Numbered from the stretch's first letter, positions 34,560 through 43,539 are shown. The stretch is DNA of 64,000 nucleotides from G020354085 sp964482055 (GCA_964482055.1 CAYZVX010000003.1:1-64000), one strand, 5' to 3'. A program made the numbers and translations. The notes: generated by a model from the sequence alone, not told the origin.

Positions 34560-35033
34560 ATGCAATTGGGGTTTTTGGCCAGGCGCAGCATCGCCGTACT
34601 GCTCTTGGCAATGGCGGTAGGCTCGTGCGGGGACGAATCGCGCGGTAGCATTGAGTTCATTCGCTATTCCACCGGGCGCAATGTGGCCGCCGAGGCTGGC
34701 GGTCCAATTACGGACTTGGAGCCGGTGGGGATCCTGGTGAAGAGCCCTACCGGGCAGCCGCAGGGCAACGCTAAGGTTAAGGTGCTTGCATTGGGCGGGG
34801 CGATTTATTCGGGCCTCTTGGCGGATATCACGGGCGCGACGCCGCTCGGCGACAACGTTGAATTGACAACGAACGGCTATGGCGTGGTGGAGGTGACGGT
34901 TCTTTTCACTTACAGCGCTCCGATCGATGGTGAGTTCGTGATCATGTCCGCTTTCAGCGGCTCGGTGGGGAACCAGTTCACCATGCAGTTCACGTGTTTC
35001 GAAGCAACCGCAGCCGCTCCGGATTGTCCATAA
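34560..35033 (+). CDS. Lipoprotein with one Ig-like domain
   Basis: 157 residues. A lipoprotein signal (Cys23, in AVGSC) is followed by one domain of about 110 residues with the pattern of bacterial Ig-like (Big-1/invasin-type) repeats: a Pro-rich entry ITDLEPVGILVKSPTGQPQG, then VKVLALGG, TTNGYGVVEVTVLF and FVIMSAFSGSVG. Two C-terminal cysteines may form a disulfide. Start ATG follows CAGGAGG. Codon use looks less GC-biased than neighbours, which may indicate recent acquisition. Not recognised as a named family. Confidence 0.65.
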   Translation: MQLGFLARRSIAVLLLAMAVGSCGDESRGSIEFIRYSTGRNVAAEAGGPITDLEPVGILVKSPTGQPQGNAKVKVLALGGAIYSGLLADITGATPLGDNVELTTNGYGVVEVTVLFTYSAPIDGEFVIMSAFSGSVGNQFTMQFTCFEATAAAPDCP

Positions 35034-35263
35034 AAGGGAGCGGGCCGGTTCATAATCGTCCAGACGTCACGGTCGAGCGCTTTGACACCGGCGGCGTGGC
35101 CTGTCCGCAGGCCATCGGCGCACGCCATACGTTTTCCGATAACGCCGGGACGGGTCTTTTAGTACGCGCCGGGCGCGTTCCAGACAATCCCGACGCGCCC
35201 AGCCGGTCGATCGCACCGCGTCCTGAACGTAAGCGGTCTTTCGCCCGAGCGAAAACCAGAACA

Positions 35264-35869
35264 ATGAGCATGGGTCGGTTGTTCATTCTCTCCGCCGCCT
35301 CCGGCACCGGCAAGACGAGCCTCGCCAACGCGCTGATCGAGAGCGTGCCGGACCTGGAGTTTTCGGTCTCGCACACCACGCGCCCGCCGCGCCCCGGCGA
35401 GAAGTACGGCGTGCACTACTACTTCGTGAGCCGCGAGGAATTCGAGATGATGGTCGCGGCCGGGCAGTTTCTCGAGCACGCCCAGGTGTTCGACAACTAC
35501 TACGGCACCTCGCGCCCACAGGTCGAGCAGCGCTTGAAGCAGGGCAAGAGCGTGATCCTCGACATCGATTGGCAGGGGGCGCGCTCGATCAAGGCGCGCA
35601 TGCCCGAGGCGGTAACCATCTTCATCCTGCCGCCGTCGCGCGCGGCGCTCGAGGAGCGGCTCATCAAGCGTGGCCAGGACTCCCCCGAGGTCATCGCGCG
35701 GCGCATGCGCGATGCGGTGGCCGAGATGCGCCACTACCGGGAGTTCGATTACGTCGTGGTGAACGACGACTTCGAGGCGGCGCTGGCCGATCTCAAGGCC
35801 ATCATTACCGGCCAAGGCAAGCCGCGCCCGCCGAATGTGGATATTGCCGAGCTGCTGCGAGAACCCTGA
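35264..35869 (+). CDS. gmk: Guanylate kinase
   Basis: 201-residue nucleoside monophosphate kinase that makes GDP from GMP. P-loop SAASGTGKTSL, then SHTTRPPRPGEKYGVHYYFV, the GMP-binding ESYG-equivalent YYGTSRPQVEQ, and DIDWQGARSIKA are all normal. ATG at 35264 gives the standard N-terminus; the upstream 270 bases of open frame are not conserved sequence. It precedes rpoZ and spoT, linking GTP supply and (p)ppGpp metabolism by position. Confidence 0.97.
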   Translation: MSMGRLFILSAASGTGKTSLANALIESVPDLEFSVSHTTRPPRPGEKYGVHYYFVSREEFEMMVAAGQFLEHAQVFDNYYGTSRPQVEQRLKQGKSVILDIDWQGARSIKARMPEAVTIFILPPSRAALEERLIKRGQDSPEVIARRMRDAVAEMRHYREFDYVVVNDDFEAALADLKAIITGQGKPRPPNVDIAELLREP

Positions 35870-35998
35870 GGGGCGGCTGGAAAATCGGCCGATATATCAG
35901 TAACATTCGTTCTCCCCGTCGCAGCCGGTCCGGTTGGCATGGTTCGCCCTCTGGATCGACCCCGCGCAAAGCCGGAAAAATCAAAGAGGTAGAGTAAG

Positions 35999-36301
35999 AT
36001 GGCACGTGTCACCGTTGAAGATTGCCTCAATTACGTCGACAACCGTTTCCAGCTGGTGCTGGTCGCCGCCAAGCGCGCGCGGCAGCTAGCCATGGGGGCC
36101 GAGCCGTGCGTACCGCGCGAGAACGACAAACCGACGGTGATCGCCCTGCGCGAGATCGCGGGCGGGTTCGTGACCAATGCCATTCTCGACGAAGAGCCGA
36201 TGCAGGCCGGGCTAGAGGGCGATGAAGACACAGCCGAGCAAGCGCAAGGGACCCCAGACCTCGGCGCCGCCCCCGCCGGCGGCGACACCGCCGCCCACTA
36301 G
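35999..36301 (+). CDS. rpoZ: RNA polymerase omega subunit
   Basis: 100 residues. The conserved core MARVTVEDCLNYV, NRFQLVLVAAKRARQL and NDKPTVIALREIAGGFV identifies omega, which helps assemble RNA polymerase and forms part of a ppGpp site. The acidic, Gly/Ala-rich tail is longer than the core needs. The last 80 bases overlap the 5' end of the called spoT frame. Confidence 0.95.
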   Translation: MARVTVEDCLNYVDNRFQLVLVAAKRARQLAMGAEPCVPRENDKPTVIALREIAGGFVTNAILDEEPMQAGLEGDEDTAEQAQGTPDLGAAPAGGDTAAH

Positions 36302-38624
36302 CCGCGCGGCGCCGGGCGCAGACGGCGCCGATCGGACCGACGACTGCATGGAGGCAGGAGGTCGAGCCACGCACGGTGCAGTTGCCAAGGCGAGGGCCGC
36401 GGGCCACGACTCCAGGGACGGAGGAGGTAGGGCGAAGCAGGACGCACGAGCCGAAGGACGGCCCGACAGCGAACCTGCCGAGCGCTTTCAGATCGCCGAT
36501 CTCTGCGCACTTCTGGAGCGCTACCTCGAACCGCGCGACGTCGCCGACGTCTACCGCGCCTACCTGTTTAGCGCCGAGGCCCACGAGGGCCAGCGCCGCA
36601 AGAGCGGCGAACCGTACATCTATCATCCCCTGGAAGTGGCACGCATCCTTGCCGAGATGCGCATGGACGCCAAGAGCATCATGGCGGCCATCCTGCACGA
36701 TGTCATCGAGGACACGCGCATCCCGAAGGAGATGATCGAGGACGAGTTCGGGCGCGACGTGGCGGAGCTCGTCGACGGTGTGAGCAAGATCGGCCAGATC
36801 ACCTTCCAGACCAAGGAGGAGGCGCAGGCCGAGAACTTCCGCAAGATGCTGCTCGCCATGGCGCGCGACATCCGCGTCATCCTCATCAAGCTCGCCGACC
36901 GCCTGCACAACATGCGCACCCTGGGGCCGCTCAAGCGCGACAAGCAGCGCGCCATTGCACGCGAGACCATCGAGATCTACGCGCCCATCGCCAACCGCCT
37001 CGGCGTGCGCCGCTGGGCCACCGAGCTCGAGGACCTCGGGCTGCGCGCGCTCTACCCGATGCGCTACCGCACGATCGCCGATGCGGTGCGCAAGCGCCAC
37101 GGCAACCGCAAGGCGATCGTGGAGCGGGTGCGCAACGCCATCATCACCCAGCTCGAGCAGGAAGGCATCCACGCGGAGGTGAGCGGGCGCGAGAAGAACG
37201 TCTACAACATCTACCGCAAGATGCTCACCAAGCACCTGTCGTTCGACCAGGTGCACGACGTCTACGGTTTTCGCATCATCGTCGATCGCGTGGATACCTG
37301 CTATCGCACGCTCGGCGTCATCCACAATCTCTACAAGCCGATCCCCGGGCGCTTCAAGGACTACATCGCCATTCCCAAGACCAACGGCTACCAGTCGCTG
37401 CACACGGTGGTGTTCGGTCCGTTCGGTGTGCCGATCGAGGTGCAGATCCGCACCCAGGAAATGCATCGCATCGCCGAGGCCGGGGTGGCCTCGCACTGGC
37501 TGTACAAGAGTGGCGAGGCAACCGAGGAGCACGTGCGCCAGCGCGCGCTGCAATGGCTCAAGGACCTGCTCGAGACCCAGCAGAAGGCCGGCAACTCGCA
37601 CGAGTTCCTCGAGCACCTCAAGGTCGACCTGTTCCCCGACGAGGTCTACGTGTTCACCCCGAACGGCGAGATCAAGAAGCTGCCGCGCGGCGCGACCGTG
37701 GTCGACTTCGCCTATGACGTGCACACCGACATCGGCAACCGCTGCGTCGGCGCCAAGGTCAACCACCAGCTCGTGCCGCTGCGCACGCCGCTGCGCAACG
37801 GCGACCATGTCGAGATCCTCACTGCCGAGCGCGCCCGCCCCAATGCGGCCTGGCTCAATTACGTGATCACGAGCAAGGCGCGTGCGAACATCCGCAGCCA
37901 CTTGAAAAACCAGGCGCGCGATGAATCGATCCAGCTCGGCAAGCGGCTGCTCGACAAGGCGCTCACCGAGATCGGCACGCCGCCCGAGCGCATCACACCC
38001 ATGCAGCGCGCCGAGTTCCTCAAGTCGCTCAAGGTCAAGAGTTGGGAAGACCTGCTCGCCGAGATCGGGCTCGGCAACCGCCTCGCCGCGGTGGTGGCAC
38101 GCCAGCTCGCGCCGGAGGCGCCGCCACGCGAGGAAAGCCGCCTGCGCCGCCTGTTTCGCCGCAACCCCAAGCCGAAGGGGCCGCCGCTCGCGATTCGCGG
38201 CACCGAAGGCGTGGTGGTGCAGTACGCGCGCTGCTGCCGGCCCATCCCCGGCGATCCGATCCTGGGTTTTCTCACGGCCGGCCGCGGCATCGTGGTGCAC
38301 ACCGAGGACTGCCCGAACGTCGCCAAATACCGCAAGCATCCCGAGCAGTGGATCGACGTGCAGTGGGAGCGCGACATCCAGGGCATCTTTCCGGTCAGCT
38401 TCCGCGTCGAGGTGAAGAACCGCCGCGGCGTGCTGGCGGCGGTCTCGGCGGCGATCTCCGCCGAGGAGGCCAACATCGACGCGCTGTCCTTCGACGATCG
38501 CGACGCCGAGTACACGAGCATGGATTTCGTCGTCGAGGTGCGCGACCGCGTGCATCTGGCGCGCATCATGCGCCGGGTGCGGTCGATTGACGCGGTGGTT
38601 CGCATCAACCGCAAGAAGGGATAG
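36222..38624 (+). CDS. spoT: Bifunctional (p)ppGpp synthetase/hydrolase SpoT
   Basis: 800 residues as called. HD hydrolase (about 110-260, with HDVIED), synthetase (about 300-440, with GRFKDYIAIPKTNGYQSLHT, SpoT-type RFKD), TGS (VYVFTPNGEIKKLPRGA) and C-terminal ACT domain. The first conserved block is AERFQIADLCALLERYLEP near residue 86, so about 85 residues are extra. This extension contains a 68-bp dispersed repeat (36391-36458) also found at 44781-44848. ATG 36222 has AGAGGG two bases upstream and overlaps rpoZ by 80 nt; ATG 36348 is an alternative. The true start is uncertain; the body is not. Confidence 0.93.
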   Translation: MKTQPSKRKGPQTSAPPPPAATPPPTSRAAPGADGADRTDDCMEAGGRATHGAVAKARAAGHDSRDGGGRAKQDARAEGRPDSEPAERFQIADLCALLERYLEPRDVADVYRAYLFSAEAHEGQRRKSGEPYIYHPLEVARILAEMRMDAKSIMAAILHDVIEDTRIPKEMIEDEFGRDVAELVDGVSKIGQITFQTKEEAQAENFRKMLLAMARDIRVILIKLADRLHNMRTLGPLKRDKQRAIARETIEIYAPIANRLGVRRWATELEDLGLRALYPMRYRTIADAVRKRHGNRKAIVERVRNAIITQLEQEGIHAEVSGREKNVYNIYRKMLTKHLSFDQVHDVYGFRIIVDRVDTCYRTLGVIHNLYKPIPGRFKDYIAIPKTNGYQSLHTVVFGPFGVPIEVQIRTQEMHRIAEAGVASHWLYKSGEATEEHVRQRALQWLKDLLETQQKAGNSHEFLEHLKVDLFPDEVYVFTPNGEIKKLPRGATVVDFAYDVHTDIGNRCVGAKVNHQLVPLRTPLRNGDHVEILTAERARPNAAWLNYVITSKARANIRSHLKNQARDESIQLGKRLLDKALTEIGTPPERITPMQRAEFLKSLKVKSWEDLLAEIGLGNRLAAVVARQLAPEAPPREESRLRRLFRRNPKPKGPPLAIRGTEGVVVQYARCCRPIPGDPILGFLTAGRGIVVHTEDCPNVAKYRKHPEQWIDVQWERDIQGIFPVSFRVEVKNRRGVLAAVSAAISAEEANIDALSFDDRDAEYTSMDFVVEVRDRVHLARIMRRVRSIDAVVRINRKKG
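36391..36458 (+). repeat. 68-bp dispersed repeat inside the 5' coding region of spoT
   Basis: It matches the reverse complement of 44781-44848 at 65 of 68 positions by direct comparison. It includes the hairpin half CTCC-GGAG with a GGGA loop (plus strand). It is read in frame as an Ala/Arg/Gly-rich segment of SpoT ahead of the conserved domains. Confidence 0.85.
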
Positions 38625-38685
38625 TGAACGGTGAACAAGTGATGCGTGAACAGTGAACACTCACGGCTCACCGTTCACCTCACTG
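38623..38685. repeat. Heptamer-unit inverted repeat, copy 2
   Basis: Nine consecutive 7-bp units: AGTGAAC, GGTGAAC, AAGTGAT, GCGTGAA, CAGTGAA, CACTCAC, GGCTCAC, CGTTCAC, CTCACTG. The two halves form an inverted repeat. It begins within the TAG stop codon of spoT and ends 19 bp before the ridA start. Confidence 0.75.
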
Positions 38686-38704
38686 GTCAATGCACGAGGC
38701 GACG

Positions 38705-39151
38705 ATGCAGAAGAAGACCATTGAGACCAACGAAGCCCCCCAGGCCATCGGTACCTACTCGCAGGCGGTGCGGGCCGGTGACACCGTGTATCTGTCCGGC
38801 CAGATCCCGCTTGTGCCGGGCACCACGCAGCTCGAAAGCGGCGACATGCGCGCGCAGATTGCGCGCGTGTTCGACAATCTCGCGGCGGTTGCGCGCGCCG
38901 CCGGCGGATCGCTTGCAGACGTGGTCAAGCTCAACGTGTTCCTCACCGACCTCGCGAACTTCCCGCTCGTCAATGAGGTGATGGCGCGGTACTTCCAGGA
39001 ACCCTACCCGGCGCGGGCAGCGGTCGGGGTGGCGGGGCTGCCGCGAGGAGCACCGGTGGAAATGGATGCCGTGATGGTCATCGGTCGCCGTGCTGGCCGT
39101 GCCGCTGTCAAGCGCAGAATGCCTGCCCGCAAGTCCAAGAAGCGGCGCTAG
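38705..39151 (+). CDS. ridA: RidA-family reactive intermediate deaminase
   Basis: 148 residues. The core is a standard RidA: IETNEAPQAIGTYSQAVRAG, VYLSGQIPL, ARVFDNLAAV, KLNVFLTDL, and the active-site region FQEPYPARAAVGVAGLPRGAPVEMDAV with the catalytic Arg. RidA hydrolyses 2-aminoacrylate and other enamines/imines. After the normal end an extra tail of about 22 residues rich in Arg and Lys (RRAGRAAVKRRMPARKSKKRR) is present. ATG 38705 is favoured by GAGG six bases upstream; 38690 is an alternative. Confidence 0.93.
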   Translation: MQKKTIETNEAPQAIGTYSQAVRAGDTVYLSGQIPLVPGTTQLESGDMRAQIARVFDNLAAVARAAGGSLADVVKLNVFLTDLANFPLVNEVMARYFQEPYPARAAVGVAGLPRGAPVEMDAVMVIGRRAGRAAVKRRMPARKSKKRR

Positions 39152-39192
39152 ACGCCGCCGGGTTACCCGTGGCGGCGACGGCGGGACAGGCC

Positions 39193-41265
39193 ATGGACCT
39201 AGCCACGCTTCCGATCACCTCGCTCAAGGGCGTCGGTCCCAAGCTCGCGGCCAAGCTCGAGCGTCTCGGTCTGCACACGGTGCAGGATGCCCTGTTTCAT
39301 CTGCCGCGCCGCTATCAGGACCGCACCCACCTCACGCCCATCGGCCGGCTGCGTCCGGGCATGGAGGCGATGATCGTCGGCGAAGTCGAGCTCGCCGACG
39401 TGCTGTATCGCAGGCGGCGCAGCCTTTTGGTGCGCGTTGCCGACGGCACTGGCCACCTGCACCTGCGCTTCTTTCACTTCAACGCCGCGCAACGTGAGGC
39501 CTTCGAGCGCGGGCGGCGGCTGCGCATCTTCGGCGAGGTGCGCTTCGGGCCGTCGGGCCTCGAGATGGCGCATCCGGAATACACGTTTCTGGGCGCGGAC
39601 GAGGCGCCGAGCGCTGAGCCGCACCTCACGCCGGTTTATCCGACCACCGAGGGGCTGCACCAGTTGAGCGTGCGGCGCATCGCGCAGCAGGCGATCGAAC
39701 GGCACGTCGACGCAATCCCCGAGCACCTGCCGGCGGCGGTGCTGGCGCCGCTCAAGCTTCCCACGTTGCCCGAGGCCTTGCGCTTCGTGCATCAGCCCCC
39801 GCCGGGGGTGGACGTGCCCACGCTCGAAGCCGGGCAGCATCCGGCGCAGCAGCGCCTCGTGTTCGAGGAGCTGTTGGCGCATCACCTGAGCCTGCGTCGC
39901 CTGCGCGCCCAGCTTGAAATCCAGCGCGCGCCGTCGATCCAAGTAAACGGCAGACTCGCCGAGCGGCTGCTCGCGACGTTGCCGTTCAAGCTGACCGGTG
40001 CGCAGCAGCGGGTGCTCGATGAGATCGTGCGCGACCTGGCCCGGCCGCACCCGATGCAGCGCCTGGTGCAAGGTGACGTGGGTTCGGGCAAGACCATCGT
40101 TGCCGCGGCCGCGAGCCTCTACGCCGTCGAGGCCGGGCTGCAGGTCGCGGTCATGGCGCCCACCGAGCTGCTCGCCGAGCAGCACCTGCGCAATCTTTCA
40201 CAATGGCTCGCGCCGATCGGTATCGAAGTGGTGGGACTGTCCGGCAAGCTCAACGCGCGGGCGCGCCAGGCGACGCTCGAAGCCATCGGCGCCGGCCGGG
40301 CGGCGGTCGCGGTCGGTACGCAGGCGCTGTTCCAGGAGGGCGTGGAGTTCGCGCGGCTCGGCCTGATCGTCGTTGACGAGCAGCATCGTTTCGGCGTGCA
40401 CCAGCGCCTGCAACTGCGCGAGAAGGGCGCGCGCGACGGCGTCTTCCCGCACCAGCTCATCATGACGGCCACGCCGATCCCGCGCACGCTGGCGCAGAGC
40501 CTGTACGCCGACCTCGATGTGTCGGTGATCGATGAGCTGCCACCGGGACGCCAGCCGGTCGAGACTGTGGTGGTGCCCGCGTCACGGCGCGAGGAGGTCG
40601 TGGCGCGCGTGCACAGCGCCTGTCGCGCCGGCCGCCAGGCCTACTGGGTGTGCTCGCTCATCGATCCGTCCGAGGCGCTCGATGCGCAGACCGCGACCGA
40701 TACCGCCGAGGCGCTGCGGGCGGCGCTGCCGGACCTCGCCATCGCCATGGTGCACGGGCGCATGAAGGCGCAGGAAAAGGAGCGCGCGATGGCGAGCTTC
40801 AAAGACGGCAAGACCCAGCTGCTGGTCGCCACCACGGTGATCGAGGTCGGCGTGGACGTGCCCAATGCGAGCCTCATGATCATCGAGAACGCCGAGCGCC
40901 TGGGCCTGTCGCAGCTGCATCAGCTGCGCGGACGGGTCGGGCGCGGGGCGGCGGCGAGCGCCTGCGTGCTGCTCTATCAGGCGCCGTTGTCGGAGCTTGC
41001 GCGCGAGCGGCTCGCCGTCATGCGCGAAACCAGCGATGGCTTCAAGATCGCAGCGCGCGATCTGGAGATGCGTGGACCGGGCGAGGTGTTCGGTACGCGC
41101 CAGGCCGGCATGCCCGAATTTCACATCGCGGATCTCGTGCGCGACCGGCGGCTGTTGCCGCAGGTGCAGCAGGTCGCCGCGCAGCTGCTGCGCGAGCATC
41201 CCGCGAACGTCGATCCCATCATCCGCCGCTGGATCGGCGCGCGCGAAAGCTACGGCGGCGTGTAG
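39193..41265 (+). CDS. recG: ATP-dependent DNA helicase RecG
   Basis: 690-residue branch-migration helicase that reverses forks and processes recombination intermediates. The wedge domain begins with SLKGVGPKLAAKLERLGLHT and LPRRYQDRTHL. The helicase part shows PMQRLVQGDVGSGKTIVAAA, MAPTELLAEQH, DEQHRFGV, TATPIPRTLA and QLRGRVGRGAAASACVLLY. ATG 39193 fits the family N-terminus; GTG 39169 would add eight residues. Located between ridA and ubiC. Confidence 0.97.
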   Translation: MDLATLPITSLKGVGPKLAAKLERLGLHTVQDALFHLPRRYQDRTHLTPIGRLRPGMEAMIVGEVELADVLYRRRRSLLVRVADGTGHLHLRFFHFNAAQREAFERGRRLRIFGEVRFGPSGLEMAHPEYTFLGADEAPSAEPHLTPVYPTTEGLHQLSVRRIAQQAIERHVDAIPEHLPAAVLAPLKLPTLPEALRFVHQPPPGVDVPTLEAGQHPAQQRLVFEELLAHHLSLRRLRAQLEIQRAPSIQVNGRLAERLLATLPFKLTGAQQRVLDEIVRDLARPHPMQRLVQGDVGSGKTIVAAAASLYAVEAGLQVAVMAPTELLAEQHLRNLSQWLAPIGIEVVGLSGKLNARARQATLEAIGAGRAAVAVGTQALFQEGVEFARLGLIVVDEQHRFGVHQRLQLREKGARDGVFPHQLIMTATPIPRTLAQSLYADLDVSVIDELPPGRQPVETVVVPASRREEVVARVHSACRAGRQAYWVCSLIDPSEALDAQTATDTAEALRAALPDLAIAMVHGRMKAQEKERAMASFKDGKTQLLVATTVIEVGVDVPNASLMIIENAERLGLSQLHQLRGRVGRGAAASACVLLYQAPLSELARERLAVMRETSDGFKIAARDLEMRGPGEVFGTRQAGMPEFHIADLVRDRRLLPQVQQVAAQLLREHPANVDPIIRRWIGARESYGGV

Positions 41266-41302
41266 CTTGTACGCCCGTTTGCGCGGCACGCATAATGCGC
41301 GC

Positions 41303-41875
41303 ATGCAATCGTCCGCAAGCCCGCACTTTAGCCCTTCGTGGCGGCCGGCGGCGCGTTGGACCCGGACCCAGCTGCCCGAACGGCTGCGCGCGTGGCTGCT
41401 CGACCCGGCGTCGCTCACGCAGCGCATCATCTGCGCCTGCCGCGGCGCGTTTCGGGTCAATGTGCTCAGCCAGTGCTGGTGTCGCCCGTTCTGGAACGAG
41501 GCCCGCGTGCTCGGGCTCGGCGCCGGCCGGCGCACGCTGGTGCGCCAGGTGCAGCTGTTGTGCGACGACGACCCGTGGGTTTATGCGCGTACCATTATTC
41601 CCGCCGCGACGCTCACCGGGACGGAGCGGCGCCTGGCGCGGTTGCGCTCGCGCTCGCTCGGCGCCGTGCTGTTCTCCGATCCGACGATGAGGCGCGGTGA
41701 AACGGAAATCGCCCGCATCGCGCCGGGCGACCCCCTGTTCGCGCTCGCCAGCGGCGGGCTCGATGTGCAGGGCAGCGAGATCTGGGGGCGCCGTGCCGTG
41801 TTTCGCTTGAGCGACAAGCCGCTGCTCGTCACGGAGCTCTTCTCCCCGGGCATCGGCGAGTTTCCGGCACGATGA
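41303..41875 (+). CDS. ubiC: Chorismate pyruvate-lyase
   Basis: 190 residues. Converts chorismate to 4-hydroxybenzoate, the first committed step of ubiquinone synthesis. Features: LPERLRAWLLDPASLTQRI, the substrate-site FRVNVLSQ, then EARVLGLG, WVYARTIIPAATLTG, LGAVLFSDPTM and C-terminal LLVTELFSPGI. The stop overlaps the ubiA start (ATGA), so the two are coupled. Confidence 0.93.
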   Translation: MQSSASPHFSPSWRPAARWTRTQLPERLRAWLLDPASLTQRIICACRGAFRVNVLSQCWCRPFWNEARVLGLGAGRRTLVRQVQLLCDDDPWVYARTIIPAATLTGTERRLARLRSRSLGAVLFSDPTMRRGETEIARIAPGDPLFALASGGLDVQGSEIWGRRAVFRLSDKPLLVTELFSPGIGEFPAR

Positions 41876-42741
41876 TGGGTCTGCCGCTCAAGGATTATGC
41901 GCTGCTGATGCGGCTCCACCGGCCGATCGGCATCCTGCTGCTGCTGTGGCCGACGCTGTGGGGGCTGTGGATTGCGGGAACCGGCAAGCCCGACGGGCTG
42001 GTGCTGACCGTGTTCGTGCTGGGTGTGGTGCTGATGCGCTCGGCCGGCTGCGTGATCAACGACTACGCCGATCGCGGTTTCGATCCGCATGTGGAGCGCA
42101 CGCGTGATCGGCCGCTTGCGGCCGGGCGCGTGTCGGCGCGCGAGGCAGTGGTGCTGTTCGTCGTGTTGTGTCTGATCGCCTTTGGCCTGGTCCTGCTCAC
42201 CAATCCGCTCACCGTGCTCCTGTCGGTGGCGGGGGCGGCGCTGGCGGCGAGTTATCCGTTCATGAAGCGTTATACCCACCTGCCGCAGTTCTACTTGGGC
42301 GCCGCCTTCGGCTGGTCGATCCCGATGGCGTTCGCCGCCCAGACCGGGGGCGTGCCGCCGGTGGCATGGGTGCTGTTTCTCGCCAATGTCTTTTGGTCGG
42401 TGGCCTACGACACGGCCTATGCGATGGTCGACCGCGAGGATGACGTGCGCATCGGCGTTAAGTCGACGGCGGTGCTGTTCGAGGGCTTCGACCGCGCCAT
42501 GATCGCGGTGGCGCACGCCATCACGCTCGCGCTGCTCGTGGCGGCTGGCCACATGGCGCGCCTCGGGGTCTTTTACCACGCGGGCCTGGTCGCGGCGGCC
42601 GGTTTCGCCGTCTATCAGCAGTACCTGATGCGCGGCCGCACCCGCGCCGGCTGCTTCCAGGCATTCCTCAACAACAACTGGTTCGGCGCCGCCGTGTTCG
42701 CGGGGCTCGCCCTGCACTACGCCGTGGGAGTGCCGCGATGA
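41872..42741 (+). CDS. ubiA: 4-hydroxybenzoate polyprenyltransferase
   Basis: 289-residue inner membrane enzyme that adds the polyprenyl chain to 4-hydroxybenzoate. About eight hydrophobic helices. The two Asp-rich motifs that hold the Mg-diphosphate are NDYADRGFD and DREDD (in AMVDREDDVRIGVKST). Translationally coupled to ubiC and overlapping the GST-like gene start by four bases. Confidence 0.96.
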   Translation: MMGLPLKDYALLMRLHRPIGILLLLWPTLWGLWIAGTGKPDGLVLTVFVLGVVLMRSAGCVINDYADRGFDPHVERTRDRPLAAGRVSAREAVVLFVVLCLIAFGLVLLTNPLTVLLSVAGAALAASYPFMKRYTHLPQFYLGAAFGWSIPMAFAAQTGGVPPVAWVLFLANVFWSVAYDTAYAMVDREDDVRIGVKSTAVLFEGFDRAMIAVAHAITLALLVAAGHMARLGVFYHAGLVAAAGFAVYQQYLMRGRTRAGCFQAFLNNNWFGAAVFAGLALHYAVGVPR

Positions 42742-43340
42742 GGCTGTACGGATCGCTCACCTCGCCGTACGTACGCAAGGTGCGGGTGCTGCTCGCCGAG
42801 AAGAACATTGCCCACGAGTTTGTCGTTGCCGATGCCTGGGCGGCGGACAGCCCGATCCCGCGCCTCAACCCGCTCGGCAAGGTGCCGGTGCTGGAGCTCA
42901 GTAATGGCGACGTGCTGTTCGACTCACCGCTCATCTGTGAGTACCTGGACGCGCAGTCGGCGCCCGCTCTTATTCCGGCCGCGGGGCCGGCACGCTGGCA
43001 GGTGTTGCGCTGGAACGCGCTCGCCCAGGGTATGCTCGAGGCGACGGTGCTGCGACTGCTCGAGACCCGCCGCCCGCCCGAGCGGCAGTCGCCCGAAGTG
43101 ATCGCGCGCCAGTCCGGCAAGGTTCATGCTGCCCTCGACTACGCGGAGGCGCGCGTGGCGGACGGCGGATTCCTGGTCGACGGCCGGCTGAGCTTCGCCG
43201 ATCTCGCCTGGGCGCTCGCCCTCGAGTATGTCGATTTTCGCTATCCGCACGACTGGCGCGCGCAGCATCCGCGCCTGGCGCTATGGCTTTCACCATGGAG
43301 CGCGCGCCCCGCGTTTGTCGCGACTCGGCCGCCGCGCTAA
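42738..43340 (+). CDS. Glutathione S-transferase family protein
   Basis: 200 residues with a thioredoxin-like N-terminal GST domain (LYGSLTSPYVRKVRVLLAEKN, LNPLGKVPVLEL, FDSPLICEYL) and a helical C-terminal domain (VDGRLSFADLAWALALEYVD). The Ser in TSPYVRK is the likely glutathione-activating residue. Resembles E. coli YibF. Fourth gene of the ubiC–ubiA run; function in conjugation or isomerisation unknown. Confidence 0.9.
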   Translation: MRLYGSLTSPYVRKVRVLLAEKNIAHEFVVADAWAADSPIPRLNPLGKVPVLELSNGDVLFDSPLICEYLDAQSAPALIPAAGPARWQVLRWNALAQGMLEATVLRLLETRRPPERQSPEVIARQSGKVHAALDYAEARVADGGFLVDGRLSFADLAWALALEYVDFRYPHDWRAQHPRLALWLSPWSARPAFVATRPPR

Positions 43341-43539
43341 CCACTGGCGTTCGCTGCCGCCGCGTCAATGCGCTGGCGGCCTGCCGTGGCCCGTCGATTG
43401 AGCAACCAGCATGCGCGGTAGCGGCGCTTATGCCGCCATCCGGCCTTTGAATTTCCTTCCGTGCGCGCTTTGGGCTTCAATGCGCGGGCGCGTTTGGCGC
43501 GCACTTCTACGACCACAAGATACTGGAGAGGAGGACCCT

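Noticed and set aside
36027..38660. 877-residue open frame on the minus strand opposite spoT
   Set aside because: It is antisense to a complete SpoT, has His/Asp/Arg-rich composition typical of GC-rich shadow frames, and shows no domain.
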